Below, in pieces: positions 56,591-64,000 of a DNA stretch of 64,000 bases. The notes below the pieces were generated by a model. The model was given only the letters and a program-made list of their open reading frames with translations, ran no database searches and had not been told where the DNA came from. The stretch lies in NCBI RefSeq assembly GCF_028583425.1, contig NC_072791.1:190750311-190814310 (forward strand), in the 5' to 3' direction. How positions within the stretch are numbered: position 1 is the stretch's first letter; the number at the start of each line of letters is the position of its first letter. This DNA is from Eublepharis macularius (Eukaryota > Chordata > Lepidosauria > Squamata > Eublepharidae). The translations under genes and the position numbers were made by a program.

Positions 56591-59500
56591 TGCAACAAAT
56601 AATCATTGCCCTACCAGTTGAAGTGGACAGTTGTGGTGGAGAGAATGATTAAAATAAAAATATATGCTGCTGTAGATATGCCTGAAGACTGGCTTTCACT
56701 CAGTAGGAATTTTTGACTATTATATAAGACAACCAACCCACATTGTAAACTGTTGTTTACACCTCCCCTCTGTAAATGCGGCTTGTCATGACATTGAGGC
56801 GCCTATCTGAGGTGGAAAAAACAGCTTAAAAGGTCTACCTAAAAGCTATGGGGGACATGTGTGGTACCTTAATCAACATCATCACATTCAGCACCCCCTT
56901 AACCCCTGCTAGAGGTAACCGATTAATCGGAACAGGGACATGGAAATACAGAATGTAGGGATGCTATGCTATGTGTTTCTTTTGCAAGATGTTAACAGGG
57001 GCATGTCGTTCAGCAACATCCACATGTCCGCTATAACCCTCTAGCTGGAGTCTTTGAGATCCGACTCATATTCCTCCTCTGAAGATTTTTCCAAAGAAAT
57101 AAAATAATGCCATGCCTACTGTCTGCTTTATATTTTTAAAAAGAATGGATGGAATCATTTCAGCCTAGGTGATATTACACTTATGAAACTATATTGGCTT
57201 TTCTCCCTTCCCCATGACATTATTGAGAAGGCACTTGTCCTTAACTGTAACTAGATCTGCTCTTAAGCTCTGAATTATGGCTTTTTCAATGATATTAAAT
57301 AGGGGTTTTTTCCCCCCCTGAAGTAAGTTTTACCTTGATTTGCAAACTAGCGGATGCCACTCTTCTTTCCAAGTCTTCCACCTGCTGAAGGATAGCAATA
57401 TCCATCTCCACGGCTTGCTCTTCTGTGGACCAGTTCTCCACAATATCTCGTGTTACCTGGTTTTCATCATTTTCATTTACTTCAATAATTGCAACTGTAT
57501 TTGGGAATCAGATTGGGTTACTTTAATACAAGCTTCAATCTAACCAAGTCTGCAAGCTCAGGAATTCTTTTCTCGGAGTGAAATATAATATACTGAAGTC
57601 AAGGATGGTGGACTTTTAACAACAATTTAAAAAAATCAGCATTTTGTAGCCTCTCTGTCACTTCACTAAAGTCAATAATGATCAATCTAGCATTTAAGAG
57701 GCTCCAATTAATTTAAAGAAACTTTTGTGTGTGCGCGCGTGCACATGTGTGCATGCATACAGGGCGCATATGTTTTTCTTGTTTAAAACAATGCAGTGTA
57801 ACTTTGTTAAAGAAAAACTTGCAAGTAATTAATTCCTAAAGACTCTTCTGTAGGGAAAAATGCTATTGATATGACATCTTGGCTCACAGAAGGCGTTGTT
57901 GAGAAACAGCAACATTCTAATTGTTGTTATGCCACTCCAGTAAAATATGTGTGGCATTTCAGTTACATACCATCTTTATTCTTGAGGCAGGCTAGAGTAA
58001 TATAATCCATATGTTTTTGTATTTGCTTCTGTAAGGCCTTTTCTCTAATTCCCCTGAGATGTAACACTTTAAGCAAAGCTTTTAGGTCCTCTGGGTCAAT
58101 GATTCTCCACCAGCCAAACTGCATTTCTGAATCAAAACAAGAAGATTATTTTTTTTTTTAAAAAAAGAAACACCTGAAAAAACAACACATTATCATAAAC
58201 AATAAAATTCTTGGCCTGTATCCAAAATCTGATACGTTGGTATGCAGGAGAACTGAATGTGCAGCTAAGATTTTATTTTCCTTTTCTTGTACCCATTTCC
58301 ACTGCCATAGAGCTAAGCCTCTTTTTAAATTTAACAGCAGCTTGCCTCTTAGGCAGAGGGAAATCCCGCAGAAAAATCAATTGTATAAATCTCAGGATAC
58401 ACATATGGTTCTCCTCAGGTTATTTGGGAAAAAAAGTCCTGGTCAGTAAACTCCAATCTAAGCAGTCATAGCTGGAAATCTAAAGTCAGAAATAACTTTT
58501 TTTTTCCTCTTGGAAGGAGGTGGTACTTACCTTCTGGTATGGGCTTTGGACTAGGATAATCAACTGGTTTGGCTACTTCAACCACTGTACAAGGCGTAGA
58601 AGCTTGTTTTTCTATTTGTGGCACAGGTGATTCACTTTTACTGGTTGGAACACTGGGTGTCAAGAACGAATTGCCATTTCCCTCAGACATTCCTAGCCCT
58701 GACCCCATAGTAGGCAGGGGAGATGAAAACGGAAGATTTGAAGTAATTACTCCAGTAGGCCATCCACAGAATTGAAGTCCCATTACAGGCAATCCTGTCT
58801 TCATCTGCTAGGCCAAAACACATTTTTAAAAAAATTATAATCATTCATCCTACTATAACACTCCATGGAAAACTGAAACCAAGAGACAGTACCTCTATTC
58901 CCAACATGACATAAAATATACAGGAAGTCTGGGTCACTATACATCTATAAAATATATAACAACTAAGCATTTAAGGAAAAGAATTTAAAGTAAAATGAAG
59001 GATTTAAAAATGCTGGCTGTTTTTTAATGCAACATATGGAAATTTTACTATAGCACCATAAAAATATCACCCCTGCGTTAAAAATGCACTAAATTTAGAA
59101 GCATCAGTTTAAAGCTAGGATCAGCAATATGGTTGCCAACCCCCAGGTGTGGCATGGAGATCTCCCAAATGACACCTACGGTTGCCACATCCTCCAAGGT
59201 CCAAACAGGGAGACGGGGTGTCGAGGATGCGCGGGGGAACTTACCAAGTGTGTGCGCTCCAGAGCCTTCATTGACAACCCCGGGAATACTGTAATTCCTG
59301 ATGCGACAATGAAGGCTCTGGAGTGCACGGGAGTGAGCTCCTAGGTCCATTCCCTGCACCTTTCTCCTCTCTCCCCCACCAGACAGGTAAGAAGGGAACT
59401 GGAAATCCTAATTTTGGAGGGTGGACTCTATGATATTATAGCCCACTCTCGCCTCTTCCCAAACCTTACTCTCCTTACTCTCCCCAAATTTCCCAACCCA

Positions 59501-62500
59501 GAGCTGGCAAACCTAGCAACCTTTTATTATTAAAAAGCAAAACTATGTCAAAATTCAGAGCAAGAGACAAACAACAAGCCAGTGTAAGAAAGACTGTTTG
59601 CATAAGTGAAAATATACAGCTTAACACTGCTGATAATTGACATGCTGATTAATAGGCCATAAAGTTTTCACAGCCCAAACAGTGGCGGTTGTGATGCCTT
59701 TATTATGAAGTAGCACACATGAGCTATCAAAATAACTAATAAGTATACACGAGAGCATTCTGCGTGATTATTTTGGAGCACTGGCATAAATCTGCATATG
59801 ATTTGCATTTGAATTACTGGCGGCAACTATTCACCACTTATCATTTCCCTAAGAATCACTTTAGACCCCTAAAAATAAAATAAAAATAAAACATTTAATT
59901 AAAAAAATAATAATGGTAAAGTTTTAGCTCATGAACAAAGCAAATGTTCTGTCTTCCCATGAACTATTTCTGTTTCCAAAACTCACACAGTGTAATCTGC
60001 CTTGAGTCTCAGTGAGAAAGGCAGGCTATAATTAAATAAATAAAATGTATACCCTATACAGTGGTGCTTTGACAGTTGGCTTGCAACAGCTGACTCCTTT
60101 GTGTAAACACAGGTTACTTTTTCATCCACACACCCAGTACTTAGATAGGTTCCTGAATGCCAATAACATGCCAAAAAGCTGATTCAGTTGGTCCTTTACA
60201 CATGTATCTGATGAAGAGAGCTTACTTCTAGGTAAACACTTTGTTTCCATTTTAGTGCTCTATAATCCTAGAGAGTCTGGGCACATGCTTAATCTAAGAG
60301 TGTCAAACGATATGGAGAAGATAAAAGCTTGCTCTTGCCTTGAAACGTCTGCCTCTCCAGCTAAAGTTTAGAAGACAGTTAATTTTGGACACAGCCTGCT
60401 TCCTACTGAACACTATTTACAGTCTCATGTATATGACCCAACTAGGAAGAATATAATCCTATCCAATTATGGTTGCTGTGGGTTTTCCGGGCTGTATTGC
60501 CGTGGTCTTGGCATTGTAGTTCCTGACGTTTCACCAGCAGCTGTGGCTGGCATCTTCAAAGGTGTAACACCTTTTGGTCTTTTGGTGCTACACCTCTGAA
60601 GATGCCAGCTACAGCTGCTGGCGAAACGTCAGGAACTACAATGCCAAGACCACGGCAATACAGCCCAGAAAACCCACAACAACCATCGTTCTCCAGCCGT
60701 GAAAGCCTTCGACAATACACCTATCCAATTACTTCAGTTAATGTAATATATTAACAATCTAACCACAGGTAGCCCAGTGTAGTGGAGAGAATATTGGATG
60801 AGGATCTTGGAGACCCAGGTTTAAATTCCCACTCTGCCATGGAAGCCCTATGGGTGACCTTGGGCCACTCATCGCCTCTTAGCCTGCCCTACGTCACAGG
60901 GTTGCTGTTTGTTTGCTTCATTTATATGTCATCTTTCTCCCCAGTGGGGATCTCAAGTAGCTTACGCTGTTCTCCTGAATTTCGTTTTATTCTCACAATA
61001 CTCCTGTGAGGTAGGAGATTGGCTGAAAGTCACTCAGCAAGCTTCCATGACAGAGCAGAGATCCCAACCTGAGCCTCCTATATCCTAGTCTGACACTCTT
61101 AAAATTTACACCACACTGGATGTTATGTGGATAAAATGGAGGAGAGGAGCATGGTGTCATAAGCTGCTTTGGGTCCCCATGGGGGTGGGGGGCGGAGCAG
61201 GGCATAAATATCAAAATAATACCAAACCATTTAGAATATGACATAATGTTCGGTTGTGTCTTCCTTTTCACCAACCACCAGCAGCATGGCAACAGCAGGG
61301 ACCTTCCCCAGGCCCTGCACCAGCCCCCCTATTGGTATCTCAGCTGCAGGCACCTCCACGGAACCCCGGGCTGCTTTCCCCGCCACAGTGGCAACAACCC
61401 TCAGCCACGCAACTGACTCACCTGCCTCCTGCACCCTCACAGGTAGTCCAACCCCAGCCAGGCCCACAGGAGTGCTTTGGCAGCCAGGGCAGGGTAAGCA
61501 CAGACCCCAGACCATGGAAGGAGCCACTGGGGAAGTTTCAGCAGCAGGAGGAGTGAGCCAGGCAGAGGGCTGAGCAAACGCCACACCTTGGATTGAGATG
61601 GGGTGGAAAGGACCAGGGAATTGCAGAGGGGACCCAGCCCTCCCACTGGATAGGCTGGAGAAAGGGCTACTCAGGGAGGCTGGGTGGGGACTGGGAGGAA
61701 ACCCGGGAGGTGGGAAAGGGGAATCCTTTAAAGGCGGGTTCTGGTGAGAGCTGAGGAAGAAGGCAAGGGAAGAGTCAGATGGAGTGTGCCATTGTTCCCA
61801 GGGCAGGAGAAGGAATAAGGTGATGTAACCCCCTTTCTGATGGGGTACTGGTGAAGGAAGAGCCTTGCACCTACACCTTGGCAACTGTCTACACTCCTCA
61901 AAAGTGAAGGGAGAAACAAAGGATTTTTTTTTTTTTTACTGGTACAGAGAATACAAGATAAAAGTGTAACGTGATACTGACCTGAAGGGGTGATAATGCA
62001 AATGGACTTAATCCCATTGGACTTGGTGAAGAGACAGAACCAACAAGTGGAGATGGGACAGGTGAAGGCGACTTGGATGCAGGATGTGAGTGAGGAGTTA
62101 GTGAAGCAGCCGCCGCAGCTGGTGGGTCAGTATGGGTGACCGATGTGTCATCGCAAGGAGTTCTAGGTAAAAGGCTGAACCACTGCCTGCTCTTTTCTGT
62201 AAGAGTCTTTAATAGCTGGTCATTTGAAATTAATGGAGAACTGTAAAACTTCCCTGGCCCACTTGCAAGAGGATTAAAGAGATTATTTGGATCGCACTTT
62301 TCGCCGCTGCTTTGTGATATGGAGGTCTGGTGGCTACAGAGTGAGGCTTTGGAGCTGTTTTGATAAGATAACGAACACCCGTTTGCAGCACTGCCATTGG
62401 CTTTCTGAGAGATAATGTCAGTCTCGGGAGGCATTTTTGCTACCTCCAACAGCTTGCTCAGCTTTGAAAAGGAGCCAGGTTTCTGCAGAAACAGATTTGT

Positions 62501-62652
62501 GCTGTCTTTTTCTTTGAGATCTTCTTTCTGATCACACTGAGTTGGGTTTAAACAGCTTAGTTTTTCTTCAGAGGTCTCGAACATTTCTTCTTTGATATGA
62601 ACGCTTTTGGCCTTTTTCAGCTTTTCTTTTTCTTTTGCAATTTCTTCCAGAC
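39917..62652 (-). CDS. BAZ2B: BAZ2B: C-terminal exons (WHIM/WSD, PHD finger, bromodomain), 5' part outside window
   Basis: Ten exons join in frame on the minus strand: 61982-62652, 58531-58807, 57971-58126, 57334-57494, 55713-56023, 55169-55304, 47358-47504, 43614-43879, 40317-40460 and 39917-40070. They encode about 807 C-terminal residues of a protein that is about 2,100-2,200 residues in mammals. Order: Ser/Pro-rich linker, WHIM/WSD segment, coiled acidic region, PHD finger, Lys-rich linker, bromodomain, stop after FKVS. BAZ2B is a nuclear chromatin reader; its bromodomain binds acetyl-lysine and its PHD finger the histone H3 tail, and it forms ISWI-type remodelling complexes (family knowledge). 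Reading phases match at every junction. The methyl-CpG-like and DDT parts should lie beyond 64000. Confidence 0.96.
40317..40460 (-). CDS. BAZ2B: BAZ2B exon: bromodomain, first half
   Basis: 144 bases. Encodes EILSELETHEDAWPFLLPVN (with the WPF shelf of the acetyl-lysine pocket) and KVIKKPMDFSTIREKLSNGQ. Acceptor TTTTTTTAG, donor GACA|GTAAGT. Confidence 0.96.
40545..40760. repeat. Poly-C runs in BAZ2B intron
   Basis: Homopolymeric C tracts near 40545-40556 and 40746-40759, 180 bp apart. They may hamper sequencing. The rest of 40461-42040 holds no gene I can see. Confidence 0.7.
42040..43330 (-). mobile_element. L2-like LINE, 5'-truncated, in BAZ2B intron
   Basis: Minus-strand frames encode HQYADDTQLYISLF, WLENNKLKLNPDKTEVMLVG and SVKSLGVILDPVLLLEKQ, then SWLDYCNALYIGFPSKLTRR and LHWLPISYCAQFKVLVITYK. 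It is the closest relative in the window of the LINE at 1421-3838 and somewhat better preserved. The 3' tail with TATTTATTTATTTATG on plus is at the low end. Confidence 0.85.
43614..43879 (-). CDS. BAZ2B: BAZ2B exon: Lys/Ser-rich linker
   Basis: 266 bases. Encodes ASGQTLKVKKNQIKGKKSNE, an acidic EMEDEDSATTSSS patch and KKAKHDESKDMALC. Probably unstructured and nuclear-localising. Acceptor CTACAG, donor GCAG|GTACTA. Confidence 0.93.
43880..46380. other. BAZ2B intron with a possible solo LTR-like segment
   Basis: 44290-45240 has a distinct composition, a AATAAAG signal followed by a T-rich stretch near 45075-45110, and no coding capacity. That pattern would suit a solo LTR, but I could not define TG...CA ends or a target duplication. 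The remainder is unremarkable. Confidence 0.25.
46385..46616 (-). mobile_element. Sauria-type SINE
   Basis: Minus-strand head near 46600 (GCATAGTGGTTAAG) with a duplicated head segment, GTTCAACACCCACTATTGCC as the B-box region, and an AACAACAACA tail at the low end. Confidence 0.7.
47358..47504 (-). CDS. BAZ2B: BAZ2B exon: PHD finger
   Basis: 147 bases, exactly 49 codons. A full C4HC3 zinc finger: CQIC, LLLLCDGCDKGCHTYC, and DWFCPAC. All zinc ligands are present. It binds the unmodified H3 N-terminus in the family. Acceptor TTGTAG, donor AAAG|GTAATA. The codons for the CxxC...CHTYC set are intact. Confidence 0.96.
47505..49110. other. BAZ2B intron, no recognised content
   Basis: Mostly AT-rich. 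A short direct duplication (CAACAGCACTGCCAAT twice at 48757-48788) is the only internal repeat noticed. Confidence 0.45.
49116..49310 (+). mobile_element. 5S rRNA-derived SINE with BovB-like tail
   Basis: ATCTGATATTGGAAGCTAAG, CAGGGTTGG and TATTTGGATGGGAGAC are plainly derived from 5S rRNA (internal promoter region). The body continues GCAGAGGAAGGCAATAGCAA. The tail GGGTTGCCGTAAGTCAGTTG and TGACTTGACAGCAC matches the 3' end of the BovB LINE at 18140-18185. Confidence 0.8.
49761..49973 (+). mobile_element. Hammerhead-bearing fold-back element (copy D), perfect arms
   Basis: The arms 49790-49879 and 49885-49974 are identical over 90 bp and separated by only 5 bp. A head of about 29 bp (AGTTAGCCGTGTTAGTCTGT) lies on the left. 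CTTTTCAGACAC at 49749-49760 and 49974-49985 is a perfect 12-bp target-site duplication (its first base is shared with the arm end). Both arms carry an intact core: CTGACGA, GAGAA/TTCTC stem II, GAAA, AGC/GCT stem III with a 4-base loop, then A as cleavage-site base (49887-49923 plus; 49841-49877 minus). There is one extra A between CTGACGA and stem II. Confidence 0.8.
49986..52072. other. BAZ2B intron, no recognised content
   Basis: Moderately AT-rich sequence with scattered short open frames. I recognise no exon, repeat family or structured element. Confidence 0.4.
52087..52310 (+). mobile_element. Hammerhead-family fold-back element (copy E)
   Basis: Head GATGGGTAGCCGTGTTCATC, arms of about 90 bp (AGTCCAGTGGCACCTTAGAG and the complement), a short central direct repeat (CTCCCTTCTTCA-like). 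CCATACATTATGTG at 52073-52086 and 52311-52324 is a perfect 14-bp target-site duplication. The hammerhead core is decayed (CTGAAGAAGG, AAAA). Confidence 0.75.
52325..53920. other. BAZ2B intron, no recognised content
   Basis: AT-rich. A G-run at 52868-52877 and a short TA microsatellite near 53415 are the only features noticed. Confidence 0.4.
53925..54205 (-). mobile_element. SINE interrupted by a short palindromic repeat
   Basis: Sauria-type SINE pieces (AATCCTGTGAGGTAGATTAG; GGGATTTGAACCTGAGTCTC; CCAACAGTCTAACCACTAA) flank 54036-54127. There GTGCAATCCTAA...CAGAG and CTCTGCTTAGGATTGCAC form an inverted pair around ACACCCTTCTAAACC. The palindromic unit is a common short reptile repeat. Confidence 0.6.
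54206..55160. other. BAZ2B intron, no recognised content
   Basis: AT-rich, no repeat family or exon recognised. Confidence 0.4.
55169..55304 (-). CDS. BAZ2B: BAZ2B exon before the PHD finger
   Basis: 136 bases. Encodes MEEDIAPGLRVWRRALSEAR and QVALCIQQLQKSIAWEKSIM, one of the most conserved BAZ2 stretches. Acceptor AATGCAG, donor GTT|GTAAGT. Confidence 0.95.
55713..56023 (-). CDS. BAZ2B: BAZ2B exon with two in-frame 5' splice sites
   Basis: 311 bases using the distal donor (GG|GTAGGT). Encodes GWMCPEPASEREDLVYYEHK, KSDNPLDIAVTRLADLERNI and a 35-residue tail (YLKSPLSTTIQIKLDNVGTV and following). A second donor AG|GTATCT at 55818 would end the exon after ERR and join in frame to the next exon, giving ERR-MEEDIAPG as in the short mammalian form. 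Confidence 0.92.
56024..57333. other. BAZ2B intron with (CT)n microsatellite
   Basis: A pure CT dinucleotide tract of about 37 bases at 56548-56584. An open frame coding for Arg-Glu repeats over it is an artefact. Nothing else recognised. Confidence 0.6.
57334..57494 (-). CDS. BAZ2B: BAZ2B exon: acidic and coiled segment
   Basis: 161 bases. Encodes EVNENDENQVTRDIVENWS and DIAILQQVEDLERRVASASL, likely helical. Acceptor ATACAG, donor CAAG|GTAAAA. Confidence 0.93.
57971..58126 (-). CDS. BAZ2B: BAZ2B exon: WHIM/WSD motif
   Basis: 156 bases. Encodes FGWWRIIDPEDLKALLKVLH and LRGIREKALQKQIQKHMDYI, the WHIM-type motif that in ISWI partners helps position the remodeller on linker DNA. Acceptor GATTCAG, donor GATG|GTATG. 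Confidence 0.94.
58531..58807 (-). CDS. BAZ2B: BAZ2B exon: conserved GLQFCGWPTG linker
   Basis: 277 bases. Contains VMGLQFCGWPTGVITSN, GLGMSEGNGNSFLTPSV and VEVAKPVDYPSPKPIPE. The acceptor is a tandem TAGCAG, so one glutamine may be included or skipped. Donor GAAG|GTAAG. Confidence 0.93.
59128..59515. mobile_element. hAT-like MITE carrying an inner hairpin-bearing insertion
   Basis: The outer sequence (GGTTGCCAACCCCAGGTG at left; GGAGGGTGGACTCTATGATA and AGCTGGCAAACCTA at right) matches the GTTGCCA-ended MITEs at 27944 and 37839. From about 59170 to 59400 the body is replaced or interrupted by sequence with a 22-bp inverted repeat (59252-59273 and 59307-59328, one mismatch). Outer target duplication is not clear. 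Confidence 0.5.
59516..60469. other. BAZ2B intron with a short L2-like tail
   Basis: 59990-60045 (plus) holds CAGTGTAATCTGCCTTGAGT and CAGTGAGAAAGGCAGG, the L2 3' tail. The remainder is AT-rich with no recognised content. Confidence 0.5.
60470..60719 (-). mobile_element. Hammerhead-bearing fold-back element, second family
   Basis: Inverted arms of about 100 bp (GGTTTTCCGGGCTGTATTGC on the left; complement on the right) around a spacer near 60570. An unpaired head (60688-60719, GTTCTCCAGCCGTGAAAGCC) at the high end. CCTATCCAATTA at 60458-60469 and 60720-60731 is a perfect 12-bp target-site duplication. The right arm (60596-60630, plus) has CTGAAGA, GCCAGC/GCTGGC stem II, GAAA and CGTC, with CCT/AGG flanks able to form stem I. 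The left-arm copy (60525-60559, minus) has TTGAAGA instead of CTGAAGA. Confidence 0.8.
60770..61205 (+). mobile_element. Sauria-type SINE split by a second SINE
   Basis: Outer plus-strand SINE: GTAGCCCAGTGTAGTGGAGA head, GGTTTAAATTCCCACTCTGC, CACAGGGTTGCTG near 60895-60907, resuming at 61118 with GATAAAATGGAGGAGAGGAG and CTGCTTTGGGTCCCC. The inner 60908-61117 piece is another SINE-like unit in the opposite orientation (CTCCTGTGAGGTAGGAG, GATCCCAACCTGAGCC). This shows successive insertions. Confidence 0.7.
61254..61880. repeat. GC-rich interspersed repeat, copy 2 (class unknown)
   Basis: Collinear with 21585-22290 through shared blocks (GAAGGAGCCACTGGGGAAG, GTGAGCCAGGCAGAGGGC, GGACCCAGCCCTCCCACTGG, GGGAGGTGGGAAAGGGGAA, CCCAGGGCAGGAGAAGGAA). 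It lies just 5' of the BAZ2B Ser/Pro exon region on the plus strand. The 217-codon minus-strand frame across it is Pro/Ser-rich by composition and has no splice link to BAZ2B. Confidence 0.5.
61982..62652 (-). CDS. BAZ2B: BAZ2B exon: Ser/Pro-rich linker
   Basis: 671 bases. Starts with a charged helix (EEIAKEKEKLKKAKS), then KPGSFSKLSKLLEVAKMPPE, a TEKSRQWFSLLPRTPCDD block, and a Ser/Pro/Ala stretch. Donor CAG|GTCAGT; acceptor GTGCAG. No known fold; the RQWFSLLPRTPC motif is conserved in BAZ2 proteins. Confidence 0.93.
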
Positions 62653-63800
62653 CTGCACACACATGGCAATATGATTACTTAACAAAGCCTTTCTGTGATT
62701 ATGTGTTATGAGAAAGAACAGTACCATAAGCCACCTCCACACAGTCATCTTAAAATGTGCTCAAGGTTAAAATGAAAAGAAATTAGATGGAGTCTAAAAA
62801 CTGTGAATAATAACAACAACAACAACAACAACAACAATCACCTTGTGCTTACATACCACTCTTCAGGACAACTTAATGCCACGCTCAGAGCAGTTTACAA
62901 AGTCAATGTCACTATTATCCCCACAAACAGATACCCTGTAAGGTAGGTGGGGCTGAGAGAGAATGGGAAAGAGATTGCCAAATGAACCTTTCCTCTTTCA
63001 GCCTTCCATGTCCCCTGAAAAGTAGGAAAGACCCCCATGTGGAGAATGGGATGTGGCGTGGTGGGGGTTACAGAAAGAAGGGGAAATTGGCAGGAATCAT
63101 CCCCCACCTCTAGTACTAGTACTTTTCCACTGAAAACCTCATACAAGAAGAGGATGATTTGTAGTGATTTCTCCCTATGCTGCATTTGTGTGTCCTCCTT
63201 TGTTTGCTAGGTATCTCTCAATTCTCAAGTAAAGATTTTAGAAGGTGCAAAAGGTCATGGGAGGGAAGGAGAAGAGGAAGGCATCTGTTCATGATTCAAA
63301 GGATCTACGCAGATCCTTAAACCAACAAGTATAAGGCATTGACATAAACACACACAGGTATAATTTTGCTGAGGAAAAAAATGTGAAATTGGCTTTTTAG
63401 TGTTTAGGTTTGGAGTTTTTTTTTTAAAAAAAGCTTTTCTACACATCATCCAGAATGAGGAGACAGACTAAGCTGCAGAAGGTGACGCCACTTTTTTTGG
63501 AGTGCTTCCCCAATTTGAAAGAAATCTCATTGTATGTACTCAATGAGAACGTCAAGGAGAGGGCTATGCTGAACACTTACCTCCACAGAGCTGGTTTGTT
63601 GAATTGATAGCAGGCTATTCATACGGGAGAGTGTTACATTATGTAATACATGTATGTCCTGCTTGTGTTCAGAACTGGTCCAGTCTGGAATGCTTCCAAG
63701 CCACCTCATCCAGTCACCTCATTCGCCATAATGTGTAGAACATCTCCTTTATTGCGAGTTGGAAATGCCTAAGAGCCACACCCTTCTAAGCCCGCTGAAT
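62653..63800. other. BAZ2B intron at the right side, one SINE inside
   Basis: After the SINE at 62808-62965 I see no further BAZ2B exon up to the window edge. Open frames here are short and lack splice sites that fit the phase (two bases needed from the upstream exon). Confidence 0.45.
62808..62965 (-). mobile_element. Sauria-type SINE, 3' half
   Basis: AACAAC repeats at 62810-62837, then TTCAGGACAACTTAATGCCA and GAGCAGTTTACAAAGTCAAT as in the SINEs at 15597 and 18618. The tRNA-like head is missing. Confidence 0.7.
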
Positions 63801-63805
63801 TCAGC

Positions 63806-64000
63806 TTGGCTTACCAACCTCAAGACAAGGTCTGGAGTTCTCCTGGAATTACAAAGGATCTCCAGACCTCAAAGATCGGTTTCCTTGGAGGAGATGGCCG
63901 CTGCAGAAGATTCATATCCCTGTTGAGCTCCATCCGCTCCCCACATTCCACCACCATACCCAAATCTTCAGGAATTTCCCAAACTGCAGCTGGTAACACT
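63806..64000. mobile_element. hAT-like MITE (GTTGCCA family), cut by the window end
   Basis: CTGGAATTACAAAGGATCTC, GAGGAGATGGCCGCTGCAGA and CAAATCTTCAGGAATTTCCC follow the same order as in the copy at 37839-38042. The right end is beyond or at 64000. Confidence 0.55.

Noticed and set aside
56480..56606. Protein with Arg-Glu repeats
   Set aside because: It is the translation of the (CT)n microsatellite.
60770..60860. A tRNA gene
   Set aside because: The A- and B-box-like words belong to SINE heads; no cloverleaf with proper arms or anticodon is formed.
61231..61884. 217-codon Pro/Ser-rich minus-strand frame next to the BAZ2B exon
   Set aside because: It coincides with the second copy of the GC-rich repeat and has no splice connection in phase with BAZ2B.

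Overview
The window is vertebrate nuclear DNA, almost certainly from a squamate reptile. It carries two multi-exon genes with GT-AG introns, and the rest is dense repeats: RTE-BovB, L2-like and L1 LINEs, tRNA-type Sauria SINEs, 5S-rRNA-derived SINEs, hAT- and Harbinger-like MITEs, and several fold-back elements with hammerhead-like motifs. The species cannot be named from the sequence.

Both genes read on the minus strand, in the WDSUB1-BAZ2B order known from human 2q24. WDSUB1 (WD repeats, SAM, U-box; a putative E3 ubiquitin ligase) starts at a CpG-rich promoter near 31.0 kb. Its coding exons run from 26244 down to 5358. The final exon, holding the rest of the U-box, lies off the left edge. 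BAZ2B (a chromatin reader) enters from the right edge. Its ten last coding exons (62652 down to 39917) encode a Ser/Pro-rich linker, the WHIM/WSD segment, a PHD finger and the bromodomain, followed by a 3' UTR of about 1.3 kb.

Layout. 1-3838: two decayed L2-like LINEs. 3.8-31.3 kb: WDSUB1 introns and exons with a hAT-like element, a BovB copy with a SINE inside it, L1 pieces and SINEs. 31.3-38.6 kb: intergenic, containing a 937-bp near-perfect palindrome. 38.6-64.0 kb: BAZ2B 3' UTR, exons and introns with further LINEs, SINEs and fold-backs.

The most interesting non-genic signal is a set of fold-back elements (3416-3563, 29893-30157, 34514-35450, 49761-49973, 52087-52310, 60470-60719). Nearly all share one plan: a short unpaired head, two long inverted arms, and 10-14 bp target-site duplications. 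The arms carry intact or decayed hammerhead-ribozyme-like cores (CTGANGA, stem II, GAAA, very short stem III). This plan fits non-autonomous Penelope-like retroelements better than cut-and-paste MITEs. Two further observations are an in-frame alternative 5' splice site in BAZ2B, and a 5S-derived SINE whose 3' tail matches that of the BovB LINE in the same window.
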